Part shown: one piece after another, positions 19,394 through 27,708 of the stretch | How positions within the stretch are numbered: position 1 is the stretch's first letter | How the letters are laid out: the number at the start of each line of letters is the position of its first letter | Assembly (NCBI RefSeq): GCF_003007785.1 | Contig: NZ_PXOH01000020.1 | Span: forward strand, 20,092-84,091 | DNA: 64,000 nt | Direction: 5' to 3' | From: Aphanothece hegewaldii CCALA 016 | GTDB lineage: Bacteria; Cyanobacteriota; Cyanobacteriia; Cyanobacteriales; Microcystaceae | The notes under the pieces: model-generated | Told to the model about the DNA's origin: nothing | Seen by the model: the letters and a program-made list of their open reading frames with translations, nothing else | The model's database searches: none | Made by a program: the position numbers and the translations under genes

Positions 19394-20268
19394 AGATTAT
19401 CCTCAATTAAACAGGCTTCCCAACCCAAAATTAGGGATTTTCGTGCAATTTCCCAGCGATAACCCCCTAATTCTCCGGTTTCGCGGATCACTCGATGACA
19501 GGGTATTAAATACGCAATGGGATTTTGTCCAACAGCATTACCAACCGCACGAGCGCTCGTTGGACAGCCTATCATAGAAGCAAGGGTTTGATAAGTAGTC
19601 ATACTACCCAATGGTAAATTTAATAGTGCTTTCCAGACTTGAACTTGAAAATTAGTCCCTTTGACTAAAAGAGGAAGGGGTTTTTGACTTTTTAATGTAG
19701 AGGGTTGGAAAATCTGTTCACAAATTTCTTGAGTTGCCGATCGATCTTGTACGATATTAGCTTTTTTCCATTCTAAATACAGCATCCGTTCAAAATCATC
19801 TGTCTCAACCGAAGAAAGAAAAAATAAATTACAAATTCCTCGAACCGTTGTAGCGATGAGCGCTTGACCAAAGGGTGTATCATGAACACCATAACGAATT
19901 TCTAAACCCTCTCCTTGTGCTTTGAATTCTCCTGGTGACATTGCTTCTAAGTTAATAAATAAATCGTGTAATCGTCCAGGACTGGATAAACCCACATCTA
20001 GGGTAAGATCTAAAAGATTTTTCGATTGAGCAATTTTTGTTTTAGCGTATTCGAGGGTAAGATATTGTAAAAATCGTTTGGGACTAATACCAACCCATTT
20101 TGTAAACAATCGTTGAAAATGGTATTCACTCAGATTAACATGATGCGCTACAGTAATTAAATCGGGATGAGTGAGATGATTTTGTCGAAAGAATGCGATC
20201 GCCTTTGCAATTCGTTGATAATCTTCGCTATTAAAAAGATTTGTTTCTAGAGTGGCATTCATAGTCAT
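19390..20268 (-). CDS. AraC-type regulator fused to O6-methylguanine-DNA methyltransferase (Ada-like)
   Basis: 292 residues. An AraC helix-turn-helix domain spans 14-115 (VAHHVNLSEYHFQRLFTKWVGISPKRFLQYL). An MGMT domain follows, with its catalytic region at 205-285 carrying Cys257 in the PCHRVIR active-site motif. The zinc-binding Ada N-terminal domain with the methylphosphotriester cysteine is absent, as in many Ada variants. It repairs alkylated guanine and may regulate transcription; without the N-domain, methylation sensing must differ from E. coli Ada. It is coupled to the EamA gene by a 4-bp overlap, an arrangement hinting at a shared stress response. Confidence 0.92.
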   Translation of the reverse strand: MTMNATLETNLFNSEDYQRIAKAIAFFRQNHLTHPDLITVAHHVNLSEYHFQRLFTKWVGISPKRFLQYLTLEYAKTKIAQSKNLLDLTLDVGLSSPGRLHDLFINLEAMSPGEFKAQGEGLEIRYGVHDTPFGQALIATTVRGICNLFFLSSVETDDFERMLYLEWKKANIVQDRSATQEICEQIFQPSTLKSQKPLPLLVKGTNFQVQVWKALLNLPLGSMTTYQTLASMIGCPTSARAVGNAVGQNPIAYLIPCHRVIRETGELGGYRWEIARKSLILGWEACLIEDNL

Positions 20269-20430
20269 TAAACGCTTGTTGTAGCCCGCACTCTTTTACT
20301 GTACCTTTGAGAGTTAGCATAACACCACCCGTTTCTTGCTGAATCTTTTGTCTCATCACAATAATCTAGTAAAGATTGGGTTTTCTTTCCCTGACTGAGT
20401 GATTAGCGTTTTTTATGGAGATCACTGAAA

Positions 20431-20529
20431 ATGAATAGTGAATGGCTAGACTGGTTCACCGTTTTTGGCTATCTTGGTTTTACGGCCTTAATTATGTTTT
20501 TCGTTTTTAACAGCAAACAATCTAAATAA
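20431..20529 (+). CDS. 32-residue single-span membrane protein
   Basis: The frame reads MNSEWLDWFTVFGYLGFT... and ends FNSKQSK. One hydrophobic segment (about 9-26) is followed by a short basic tail. A GGAG ribosome site sits 10 nt before the ATG. The size and topology resemble the small single-helix subunits of cyanobacterial photosynthetic or NDH-1 complexes (PetN/PsbX/NdhP class), but I cannot match it to one with confidence. It has its own 160-bp upstream region and is not obviously part of an operon. Confidence 0.6.
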   Translation: MNSEWLDWFTVFGYLGFTALIMFFVFNSKQSK

Positions 20530-20652
20530 GTGTTAACTTTTTTTAGGCAAGTTTTAAGTAAGATTAAACCGACTCAGCAAACAGAACGCTTTAAAAGTAA
20601 GATCGTTTTACACCAAGACAGCGAACTTACAAAAAAAACAGAGTTTTAATCC

Positions 20653-21501
20653 ATGCTAAACAAAATTCTATACGCAGATGCGGGAACCGGACATACACGT
20701 GAGATGCTGGATGTATTGATGGATATCCCGACGATTAAAAAAGCATCTTTAACCCTTCTTCATGTTGTTCCACCGCAAATTACAACTGATGCGCTAACCG
20801 AAAAATGGGAAGAGGGAAACAAAGTTATTGCTAGTATTTTAGAAAATGTTCATCTTGATCCGAGTAAAGTTTCAACTTTGCTGCGTCAAGGAGAACCTAA
20901 AGATACAGTTTGTCAGGTTGCTGATGAGATTGATGCTGATTTAATTATTATGGGTTCACGAGGATTAAATCGTCTAGAAGCAATTTTAGAAAATTCCGTG
21001 AGTCAATACGTCTTTCAACTAACAAATCGTCCAATGTTGTTAGTAAAAGATGATATTTATGTAAAAAAAATTAAGCGGGTGATGGTTGCTTTAGATAAAA
21101 CCCCTGCTGCTGATTATGCTTTGGAATTAGCACTTTTTTTACTTAGAACTTATCCTGCTGAATTAATCTTAGCACGAGTTAACCCAGATTTAAAACCAGA
21201 ATTATTACCACTTTCTCAAAAAGAAATGGAAGAAAATCCAGTTATTGCTTCTGCTGTAGCCAAAGCAAAACGGATGAATATTCCCTATCGTTGTGTGGTA
21301 AAAGGTGGCAAACCAGGGGAACAAATCTGTAAAATTGCCGAAGAATATAACGCTGATTTATTATTACTCGGCTCACCCGATCGCCGTCCATCTGTTGCAA
21401 AAAGTTTACCCGATTTAGATCGTTTATTGGGTACTTCTTTATCAGATTATGTACGAGTTAATGCTAATTGTCCAGTTTTATTAGCAAGAAAAGACGGATA
21501 A
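20653..21501 (+). CDS. Tandem universal stress protein (two UspA domains)
   Basis: 282 residues with two Usp domains (about 1-137 and 140-282). Each starts with a beta strand (KILYADAG, KRVMVALDK), a long helix, and ends in PMLLVK or PVLLARK. The ATP-loop signature in domain 1 reads GSRGLNRLEAILENSVS: the third glycine is Asn, so nucleotide binding is doubtful. Domain 2 has GSPDRRPSVAKSLPDLDRLLGTS, an expanded loop. Such double Usp proteins are common in cyanobacteria and act in general stress adaptation. ATG start; the leader is 123 bp. Confidence 0.9.
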   Translation: MLNKILYADAGTGHTREMLDVLMDIPTIKKASLTLLHVVPPQITTDALTEKWEEGNKVIASILENVHLDPSKVSTLLRQGEPKDTVCQVADEIDADLIIMGSRGLNRLEAILENSVSQYVFQLTNRPMLLVKDDIYVKKIKRVMVALDKTPAADYALELALFLLRTYPAELILARVNPDLKPELLPLSQKEMEENPVIASAVAKAKRMNIPYRCVVKGGKPGEQICKIAEEYNADLLLLGSPDRRPSVAKSLPDLDRLLGTSLSDYVRVNANCPVLLARKDG

Positions 21502-21504
21502 ATC

Positions 21505-21635
21505 TGTAGGGGTTTGGCCTTTCTACCTAATTTTTAAATCTTTTGGAAAAATTAATTTATTTTCATTAAGATTTAATTTACAGGCTCATCTAAAAATCTC
21601 AATACCTTAAAGGTTTTGGAAACCAAACCCCTACA
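21505..21635. repeat. Long-range inverted repeat between convergent genes
   Basis: The 13-bp arm TGTAGGGGTTTGG at 21505-21517 is exactly inverted at 21623-21635, about 105 bp apart. Both arms are copies of a dispersed repeat that recurs after several genes. The pair fills the space between the convergent usp and rnd genes and may act as a two-way terminator. Confidence 0.8.
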
Positions 21636-21646
21636 ATGGTTTTAGG

Positions 21647-22576
21647 TTAAAACGGTAAATCTTCATCCTCATCAATTTCTTTTTCTCGCAAAATCATAAT
21701 TGTTTCTTTAACTTCGTCAATTGGTAATTCTTCAAAGATTTTACCTAGTGCTTTTGACCAATCTGATGTGACTTTAAGAGATAAATCAAAAGTTTCCTCA
21801 GAAGACGAAAGAACTTTGACTAATTCATTAATCTTGATTGTTTTAGTAGTCCGATTTTGACTCGATAATTGAAAACCATTAACATTGTTTATCTTTCGTT
21901 GAATCATAGCTTTTTTAATTCGAGATTTTATATGATAAATTTCTGTATCTAATTCTTTCCACTTGGGTTCAATTTGCTGATAACGAGTGACTAAAGCATC
22001 AATATTTTCTGTTTCAGGATTAGGGTTAGTTAACTGAGAAAGTTGTAAAAGTCGATGATGAACTTGGGCAACATATACAGCATCCATTTTCGCATAGGCT
22101 AATTGTTTTTCGCTTAAAGGTCTTTTTCCCCAGTCTCCTCCTTGTTCCGATTTATCAATGGGTGGAAAATAGCATAAACTTTCTGCTAATGTTTTTAGCT
22201 GATAGTTAGGCAAAGGAATGATATAATAAGGAATAGATTTAGCTAATTCCCAAGTACAAGTAACATTTTTAGCTTTCCGTTTTCCGCCTAAATACTGTAG
22301 GTCATATGTTGCATAATGAATAACCTTCTCAAGGTCAGGTTTAATCATTATTTGTTCAACAAACTCATCAACTAATTTTGGTTGTTGTAAAACGTCTAAA
22401 ACTGTAACTTGATCGCCACTGAGATCGGTTGAATCATCTAATACTTGAATTAATGATACTTTAGCCTTGTCTTTACTTTGATAATTAGCAACTTCAATAT
22501 CTAACCAAAGGGTTTTAACTTGACTGTAACGTGCGATCGCTTCTCGTATATCATCTAGATCTGTTAAATAAGGCAT
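21647..22576 (-). CDS. rnd: Ribonuclease D-type 3'-5' exonuclease
   Basis: 309 residues of the DEDDy exonuclease family. Exo I is TLWLDIEVANY with Asp26 and Glu28; Exo II is IHYATYDLQYL; Exo III is LAYAKMDAVYVAQV, with the Tyr and Asp. The family trims tRNA and other RNA 3' ends. It lacks the full pair of HRDC domains of E. coli RNase D; the last 100 residues are a coiled or charged region (IKSRIKKAMIQRKINN), typical of the shorter cyanobacterial type. Its ATG is only 13 bp from the divergent usp gene. Confidence 0.88.
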   Translation of the reverse strand: MPYLTDLDDIREAIARYSQVKTLWLDIEVANYQSKDKAKVSLIQVLDDSTDLSGDQVTVLDVLQQPKLVDEFVEQIMIKPDLEKVIHYATYDLQYLGGKRKAKNVTCTWELAKSIPYYIIPLPNYQLKTLAESLCYFPPIDKSEQGGDWGKRPLSEKQLAYAKMDAVYVAQVHHRLLQLSQLTNPNPETENIDALVTRYQQIEPKWKELDTEIYHIKSRIKKAMIQRKINNVNGFQLSSQNRTTKTIKINELVKVLSSSEETFDLSLKVTSDWSKALGKIFEELPIDEVKETIMILREKEIDEDEDLPF

Positions 22577-22589
22577 CAGGAGAAAAACA

Positions 22590-23090
22590 ATGTTTAATAA
22601 AATTTTAGTAGCGATAGATATGTCCGAAGGAGCAAAAGATGTCTATTCTACCGCCCTATCTCTCGTCATTAAACATAATGCTAACTTGATTTTGTTACAC
22701 GTTTTATCCCATGAAGAAGAATATAGCCCTTTACCCATTCCCCCTAACCTCATTGATATTTATCCAGCTACGGGAAATGATTTAACATTAGAGACATGGC
22801 GCCAACAATGGGAAGAATTTGAATTTGAAGGGCTAGAAATGCTCAAAAAACGTGCCGAAGAAGCCACAAAAGCGGGAATACAGGTAGAATATCAACAAAT
22901 ATATGGTAGTTCAGGACAAACCATTTGTCAGTTAGCCCAAGACTCACAAGTCGATCTTATTATTGTGGGAAGACGTGGCAGATCTGGTTTAAGTGAATTA
23001 TTATTAGGAAGTGTTAGTAATTATGTATTACATCATGCTCCTTGTTCAGTTTTAATTGTGCAGTTACCAGGAAAAAAAGGGGAATTATAA
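22590..23090 (+). CDS. Universal stress protein UspA family
   Basis: 166 residues, a single Usp domain with the intact ATP-binding motif GRRGRSGLSELLLGSVS near residues 132-148 and ending in a CSVLIVQLPGKKGEL tail. Its AGGAG ribosome site lies in the 13-bp gap between the two divergent start codons, so its promoter must be within the rnd coding sequence. The DUF58 gene follows 24 bp downstream and may be co-transcribed. Confidence 0.9.
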   Translation: MFNKILVAIDMSEGAKDVYSTALSLVIKHNANLILLHVLSHEEEYSPLPIPPNLIDIYPATGNDLTLETWRQQWEEFEFEGLEMLKKRAEEATKAGIQVEYQQIYGSSGQTICQLAQDSQVDLIIVGRRGRSGLSELLLGSVSNYVLHHAPCSVLIVQLPGKKGEL

Positions 23091-23114
23091 GAATAAACGT
23101 CTAGATCACCCCTA

Positions 23115-24266
23115 ATGGCAAAAATATTCAAGATCACAACATGGTTAGAAACTCGCTTTTGTACACCTGCTTTTAGTGGATGGGTGTTACTGGGTTTAGC
23201 GATCTGTTTTTTTGGCGCAGCAACGAACACGATGGCAGGATGGTTATATGTACTTAGTGGACTCATTGGCGCATTACTCATTATAGGTGCAGTCTTACCC
23301 ATGCGATCGCTAAGACATCTCACCGTATCTCGTCTTCCCATTTCCCCAGTAACAGCAGGTGATGAGATCATCATCATTTTAGAAATAAAAAACCCTACCC
23401 CAGATGCTAAAACCTTACTGCAAATAGAAGATCAACTGCCTTTTGTTTTGGGTAAACCACAAACCCAAGCAATAGAGGTTATTCATCCCCAGAGTCAGTA
23501 TCAATGGATGTATTCCATATTCACCCAACGTCGAGGAATTTATCAATGGCAGAATGTTAACTTAAAAACAGGAACACCACTGGGGTTATTTTTGTGTAGT
23601 CGTCAGAAACAAGTCAAAGCAAAAGCGATCGTTTATCCCACCGTTTTACCCCTCCAACAATGCCCAATTATCGATAGTATTGGACAAGACGATAATATTC
23701 AGTTTCAGAGTGAATATCGCGCTTTAAAAGCAACAGAAGGCGTTACACGTAACCTACGCCCTTATCATTATGGTGATCCCATGCGGATGATCCATTGGCG
23801 AACTAGCGCAAAATTAGGAGAATTTAAGATCAAAGAATTAGAAGTAATGACAGGAAGTCAGGATATTATTATTAGTCTAGATAGTGGTTCATCTTGGAAT
23901 AAAAATAGCTTTGAACAAGCCGTTATTACCGCAGCATCCTTATATTTTTATGCCCAACAACGACAAATGAATGTCAAACTTTGGACAGCAGGAACAGGAA
24001 TTATTACAGGAAACCAAAATGTATTAGAAACACTCTCTGCTATAGAAACTGAAGAATATGCGACACATTCATTACCATTTACATTACCTTTAGTTTTATT
24101 AACTGAAAATACCACTCATTTAAGTTCTCTTTCTGTGAGTAGTCGTTGGATTATTTTTAATGATCCTGAAAATACTTTACCGATTTTGAATCGACATTTG
24201 AATGGTTTAATTGTCAATACAGGAGAAGATTTACAACAACAGTTACAGATGTTTTCGGTTAAGTGA
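23115..24266 (+). CDS. DUF58 domain membrane protein
   Basis: 383 residues. Two membrane helices (about 20-62) precede a beta-rich region. The DUF58 signature RPYHYGDPMRMIHWRTSAKLGEFKIKELE lies at about 212-240, followed by a vWA-like segment (DIIISLDSGSSWNKNSFEQAV). DUF58 proteins are usually encoded beside MoxR ATPases and transglutaminases; no MoxR gene is in this neighbourhood. The function is unknown, perhaps metal-centre or envelope assembly. ATG start, 24 bp after usp. Confidence 0.88.
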   Translation: MAKIFKITTWLETRFCTPAFSGWVLLGLAICFFGAATNTMAGWLYVLSGLIGALLIIGAVLPMRSLRHLTVSRLPISPVTAGDEIIIILEIKNPTPDAKTLLQIEDQLPFVLGKPQTQAIEVIHPQSQYQWMYSIFTQRRGIYQWQNVNLKTGTPLGLFLCSRQKQVKAKAIVYPTVLPLQQCPIIDSIGQDDNIQFQSEYRALKATEGVTRNLRPYHYGDPMRMIHWRTSAKLGEFKIKELEVMTGSQDIIISLDSGSSWNKNSFEQAVITAASLYFYAQQRQMNVKLWTAGTGIITGNQNVLETLSAIETEEYATHSLPFTLPLVLLTENTTHLSSLSVSSRWIIFNDPENTLPILNRHLNGLIVNTGEDLQQQLQMFSVK

Positions 24267-24335
24267 TTGAATTCCTGAAAATCTTGAGCGATCGCAATCT
24301 AATAAACTAAGCATAATTTGTCATAGAAACCAATA

Positions 24336-24677
24336 ATGGCGCAATTACCACCAGAAAAACTGATTTTAATTACTAATCTTTTTCCTCGATTGTTTGAAGT
24401 GATTAATCTAGCAACTGAAACTGAGTATAATTTATTTGAGCAGTATGGTGAGACAACAGCAACTATTTATGAGTTAGACCAAATTAAAAACGCTGCAGAA
24501 TGGGCAAAATCCTTTTACAATCGTTTATATATCTTGACTTTACAGGTTGCTGAATCACAGCCCGTAGCTAGTTCTGCTACACTAAATTTACTGCTACAGT
24601 CTATTGAACAAGCTCAAGCAACAGCAGATGCAGTAGAGGCAACAGCACAAGAAACTAAAAGAACTTGGGGTATATGA
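24336..24677 (+). CDS. Small helical unknown protein, coupled to next gene
   Basis: 113 residues, mostly alpha-helical: LILITNLFPRLFEVINLATETEYNLFEQYG, then AAEWAKSFYNRLYILTLQVAESQ and an Ala/Gln-rich helix near the end. No known motif, cysteine or membrane span. The stop codon overlaps the ATG of the next gene (ATGA), so both are probably made from one mRNA and may form a pair. Confidence 0.6.
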   Translation: MAQLPPEKLILITNLFPRLFEVINLATETEYNLFEQYGETTATIYELDQIKNAAEWAKSFYNRLYILTLQVAESQPVASSATLNLLLQSIEQAQATADAVEATAQETKRTWGI

Positions 24678-24892
24678 TGAAAATAGAAAAAACAATTCCT
24701 GATGCACAAACAAGAGCGAAAAATGTAGAACGTTGGAAAGAAGTTTGTTTAATGTTCGATCGCCTTAATGCAATGTTAGATGAAGCGAGCGCTATTTTAG
24801 AAGCAGAACAGAAAAATAATCCATACTACCAATACCGTCAAAGAAACAAACAAGAAAAATCCTTCCTTGGTGAAGATCAGCAGACGCGGTAA
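24674..24892 (+). CDS. Small charged unknown protein, second of coupled pair
   Basis: 72 residues starting MKIEKTIPDAQTRAKNVERW when read from the second Met; ATG at 24674 overlaps the stop of the preceding gene by 4 bp, which is why I prefer it to a TTG nine bases upstream. The helix VCLMFDRLNAMLDEASAILEAEQ suggests coiled-coil interaction, possibly with the partner encoded just before. The family is not recognised. aroC begins 33 bp downstream. Confidence 0.6.
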   Translation: MMKIEKTIPDAQTRAKNVERWKEVCLMFDRLNAMLDEASAILEAEQKNNPYYQYRQRNKQEKSFLGEDQQTR

Positions 24893-24925
24893 AATAGAAG
24901 ACCTGTAAGTCATCACTAGGTCATC

Positions 24926-26023
24926 ATGGGGAATACCTTCGGACATTTATTTAGAATAACCACTTTTGGCGAGTCGCATGGTGGGGGTGTCGGCGTTATT
25001 ATTGATGGATGTCCGCCCAGATTAGAAATTTCTGAAGCTGAAATCCAGTTAGAATTAGATCGCAGGAAACCAGGACAAAGTAAAATCACGACACCGAGAA
25101 AAGAAAGTGATATCTGTGAGATTATTTCGGGTGTCTTTGAAGGGAAAACTACAGGAACACCGATCGCTATTTTAGTCCGTAACACCGACGCACGTTCTCA
25201 AGATTACGACGAAATGGCGGATAAATTTCGTCCATCTCATGCCGATGCGACCTATGATGCTAAGTATGGAATTCGTAACTGGAAAGGTGGCGGAAGATCA
25301 TCGGCGAGAGAGACAATAGGAAGAGTGGCAGCAGGTGCGATCGCAAAAAAAATCCTTAAACAGATCGCAGGTGTCGAAATTATTGGTTATGTGAAGCAGA
25401 TCAAAGATTTAGAAAGTACAGTTGATCCCAATACTGTCACCCTAGAACAAGTAGAAAGCAATATTGTACGCTGTCCTGATGCTGAATGCGCCGAAAAAAT
25501 GATCGATCTCATTGATCAGATCCGACGCGATAAAAACTCGATCGGGGGAATTGTCGAATGTGTCGCCCGCAATGTTCCGAAAGGTTTGGGCGAACCCGTT
25601 TTCGATAAATTAGAAGCAGATATCGCTAAAAGTGTGATGTCACTCCCTGCAAGTAAAGGGTTTGAAATTGGTTCAGGGTTTGCGGGAACACTCCTAACAG
25701 GAAGCGAACACAACGACGAATATTACATCGATGACACAGGGAACATCCGTACTAAAACTAATCGCTCAGGCGGTATTCAAGGTGGGATCAGTAACGGTGA
25801 AAATATCGTGATCCGAGTCGCTTTTAAACCGACTGCAACAATAGGAAAAGAACAAAAAACTGTTACTCGTAGCGGTGAAGAAACCACCTTAGCAGCAAAA
25901 GGAAGACACGATCCTTGTGTGTTACCTCGTGCGGTTCCAATGGTTGAAGCGATGGTTGCTTTAGTCTTGTGCGATCATTTGTTACGCCATCAAGGACAGT
26001 GTAGCTTGTCAGGATTTGACTAA
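24926..26023 (+). CDS. aroC: Chorismate synthase
   Basis: 365 residues. AroC converts 5-enolpyruvylshikimate-3-phosphate to chorismate with reduced FMN, the last step of the shikimate pathway. Family signatures are [17 protein letters not shown] (14-30), the [30 protein letters not shown] block, the [11 protein letters not shown] segment and the C-terminal [19 protein letters not shown]. All are intact and the length is standard. ATG start at 24926. Upstream genes are unrelated small unknowns. Confidence 0.97.
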   Translation: MGNTFGHLFRITTFGESHGGGVGVIIDGCPPRLEISEAEIQLELDRRKPGQSKITTPRKESDICEIISGVFEGKTTGTPIAILVRNTDARSQDYDEMADKFRPSHADATYDAKYGIRNWKGGGRSSARETIGRVAAGAIAKKILKQIAGVEIIGYVKQIKDLESTVDPNTVTLEQVESNIVRCPDAECAEKMIDLIDQIRRDKNSIGGIVECVARNVPKGLGEPVFDKLEADIAKSVMSLPASKGFEIGSGFAGTLLTGSEHNDEYYIDDTGNIRTKTNRSGGIQGGISNGENIVIRVAFKPTATIGKEQKTVTRSGEETTLAAKGRHDPCVLPRAVPMVEAMVALVLCDHLLRHQGQCSLSGFD

Positions 26024-26160
26024 TTTTGTGATTATCCCCTAGCCCCCTATTAAGCGCAAAGCCATAAAGACAAATGGGTTTAGATAGTGTCTGTCTATAG
26101 GATGATCAATTGTTACAAAAAGTTTAAAATGAGGGTGATAATTACCGTAGCTCACTCATT

Positions 26161-27003
26161 ATGCCTGATTCCTTTAAAACGGCTGATCAAACCTACGATG
26201 CTATTTTAAAAGCTTTGCATCATTTAATAGAAGTCGTAGCCAAATTGCGATCGCCTGATGGGGGTTGCCCTTGGGATCTTGTACAAACGCCCGAAACGCT
26301 TATCCCATATGTTATAGAAGAAGCCTACGAAGTCGTTGACGCGATTAAAAGTGGTGATCAGGAGGCAATAACCGAAGAGTTGGGAGACTTATTATTACAG
26401 GTGGTTTTACAAGCTCAAATTGCTAGTGAGTCTAACCATTTTAGCTTACAAGAAGTCGCGCAAGGTATTACCGAAAAGTTGATCCGTCGTCATCCCCACG
26501 TTTTTGGTGAATTAGAAGTTAGTGATCCTGATGAAGTGCGCCAAAACTGGGAAAAAATTAAAGCCCAAGAGAAAGGAAAAACACCCGAACAAACACAATT
26601 ATTAACGTACTTACTTAAGCGATATGCCCGTAGTTTACCTCCTTTGATGGCTGGCATGAAAATTTCACAAAAAGCCGCCTCTGTTGGTTTTGAATGGGAT
26701 AATGTAGACGGAGTTTGGCAAAAGTTTAGTGAAGAATTAGCCGAATTTAAAGAAGCTTTAGAAACGGAAGATAAGGAACATCAACAAGCAGAATTAGGCG
26801 ATTTATTATTTGTCATTATTAATCTAGCTCGTTGGTATGGGTTAGATGCAAATGATGCTTTACAAGAAACTAACTTACGATTTATTAAACGTTTGTCTTT
26901 AGTTGAAAGTTTTGTCGAACGTCCCCTGAGTGATTTTAGCTTAGATGAGTTAGAAACCATGTGGAGAAAAGCAAAAGCAACATTAAGAGAGCAAGGAGAG
27001 TAA
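26161..27003 (+). CDS. mazG: Nucleoside triphosphate pyrophosphohydrolase MazG
   Basis: 280 residues with two MazG folds. The first (about 20-125) holds CPWDLVQTPETLIPYVIEEAYEVVDAI and EELGDLLLQVVLQAQIA, with the ExxE...ExxD magnesium ligands. The second (about 165-260) holds KISQKAASVGFEWDN and ELGDLLFVIINLARW. The enzyme hydrolyses non-canonical or excess NTPs to NMP and pyrophosphate. The ATG at 26161 gives the usual length. lepB follows 44 bp downstream. Confidence 0.95.
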   Translation: MPDSFKTADQTYDAILKALHHLIEVVAKLRSPDGGCPWDLVQTPETLIPYVIEEAYEVVDAIKSGDQEAITEELGDLLLQVVLQAQIASESNHFSLQEVAQGITEKLIRRHPHVFGELEVSDPDEVRQNWEKIKAQEKGKTPEQTQLLTYLLKRYARSLPPLMAGMKISQKAASVGFEWDNVDGVWQKFSEELAEFKEALETEDKEHQQAELGDLLFVIINLARWYGLDANDALQETNLRFIKRLSLVESFVERPLSDFSLDELETMWRKAKATLREQGE

Positions 27004-27047
27004 AATAAGCAGTATGGTTCAGTTATTAGCCTCAATTACTCTTAGTT

Positions 27048-27629
27048 ATGTCTGAAATGAAAGAAAATCAAAAAGTCAGTTCAAATCAAGTTAATTCATC
27101 ACTTTGGCAAAGTACTAAAGATAATCTTCAAGTTATTTTTATAGCCCTCGCTTTAGCGTTTTTAATTCGGACATTTATTGCTGAACCTCGCTATATTCCA
27201 TCAGATTCTATGTTACCAACTTTAGAACAAGGCGATCGCTTAGTTATTGAAAAAGTCTCTTATTATTTCCATCCTCCTCGTCAAGGTGATATAGTCGTTT
27301 TTGAACCGCCTCTACAACTTCAATCACAAGGGTTTCAAAGAGATCAAGCTTTTATTAAACGAGTGATTGGTACACCCGGAGATACAATAGCAGTAATCCA
27401 AGGAAAAGTTTATGTTAATGATCAACCTTTAACAGAAAACTATATTAAAGAACCACCTAACTATCAATTAGCCCCTCTAATTGTTCCTAATGAGCAACTA
27501 TTTGTTATGGGTGATAATCGTAATAACAGTAATGATTCTCATATTTGGGGATTTTTACCGAAAGACAATATAATTGGTCATGCTATTTTCCGTTTTTTGC
27601 CTTTCAAAAAGATTGGTATAATTAACTAA
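27048..27629 (+). CDS. lepB: Signal peptidase I
   Basis: 193 residues. LepB cleaves signal peptides of exported proteins at the outer face of the cytoplasmic and thylakoid membranes. One membrane segment lies at about 27-44. The catalytic Ser54 is in the box-B motif PSDSMLPTL, Lys104 in FIKRVIGTPGD, and box E is VMGDNRNNSNDSHIWGFL. It follows mazG at 44 bp, likely co-transcribed. ATG start at 27048; MKEN at residue 4 is an alternative. Confidence 0.95.
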   Translation: MSEMKENQKVSSNQVNSSLWQSTKDNLQVIFIALALAFLIRTFIAEPRYIPSDSMLPTLEQGDRLVIEKVSYYFHPPRQGDIVVFEPPLQLQSQGFQRDQAFIKRVIGTPGDTIAVIQGKVYVNDQPLTENYIKEPPNYQLAPLIVPNEQLFVMGDNRNNSNDSHIWGFLPKDNIIGHAIFRFLPFKKIGIIN

Positions 27630-27708
27630 AAAGTATCAGATTTTTGTGAGGGGTTGGTTATTAAACCCCTACTCAATAAATATTTTTGTTGTTCTTAGCT
27701 AATTGGTT

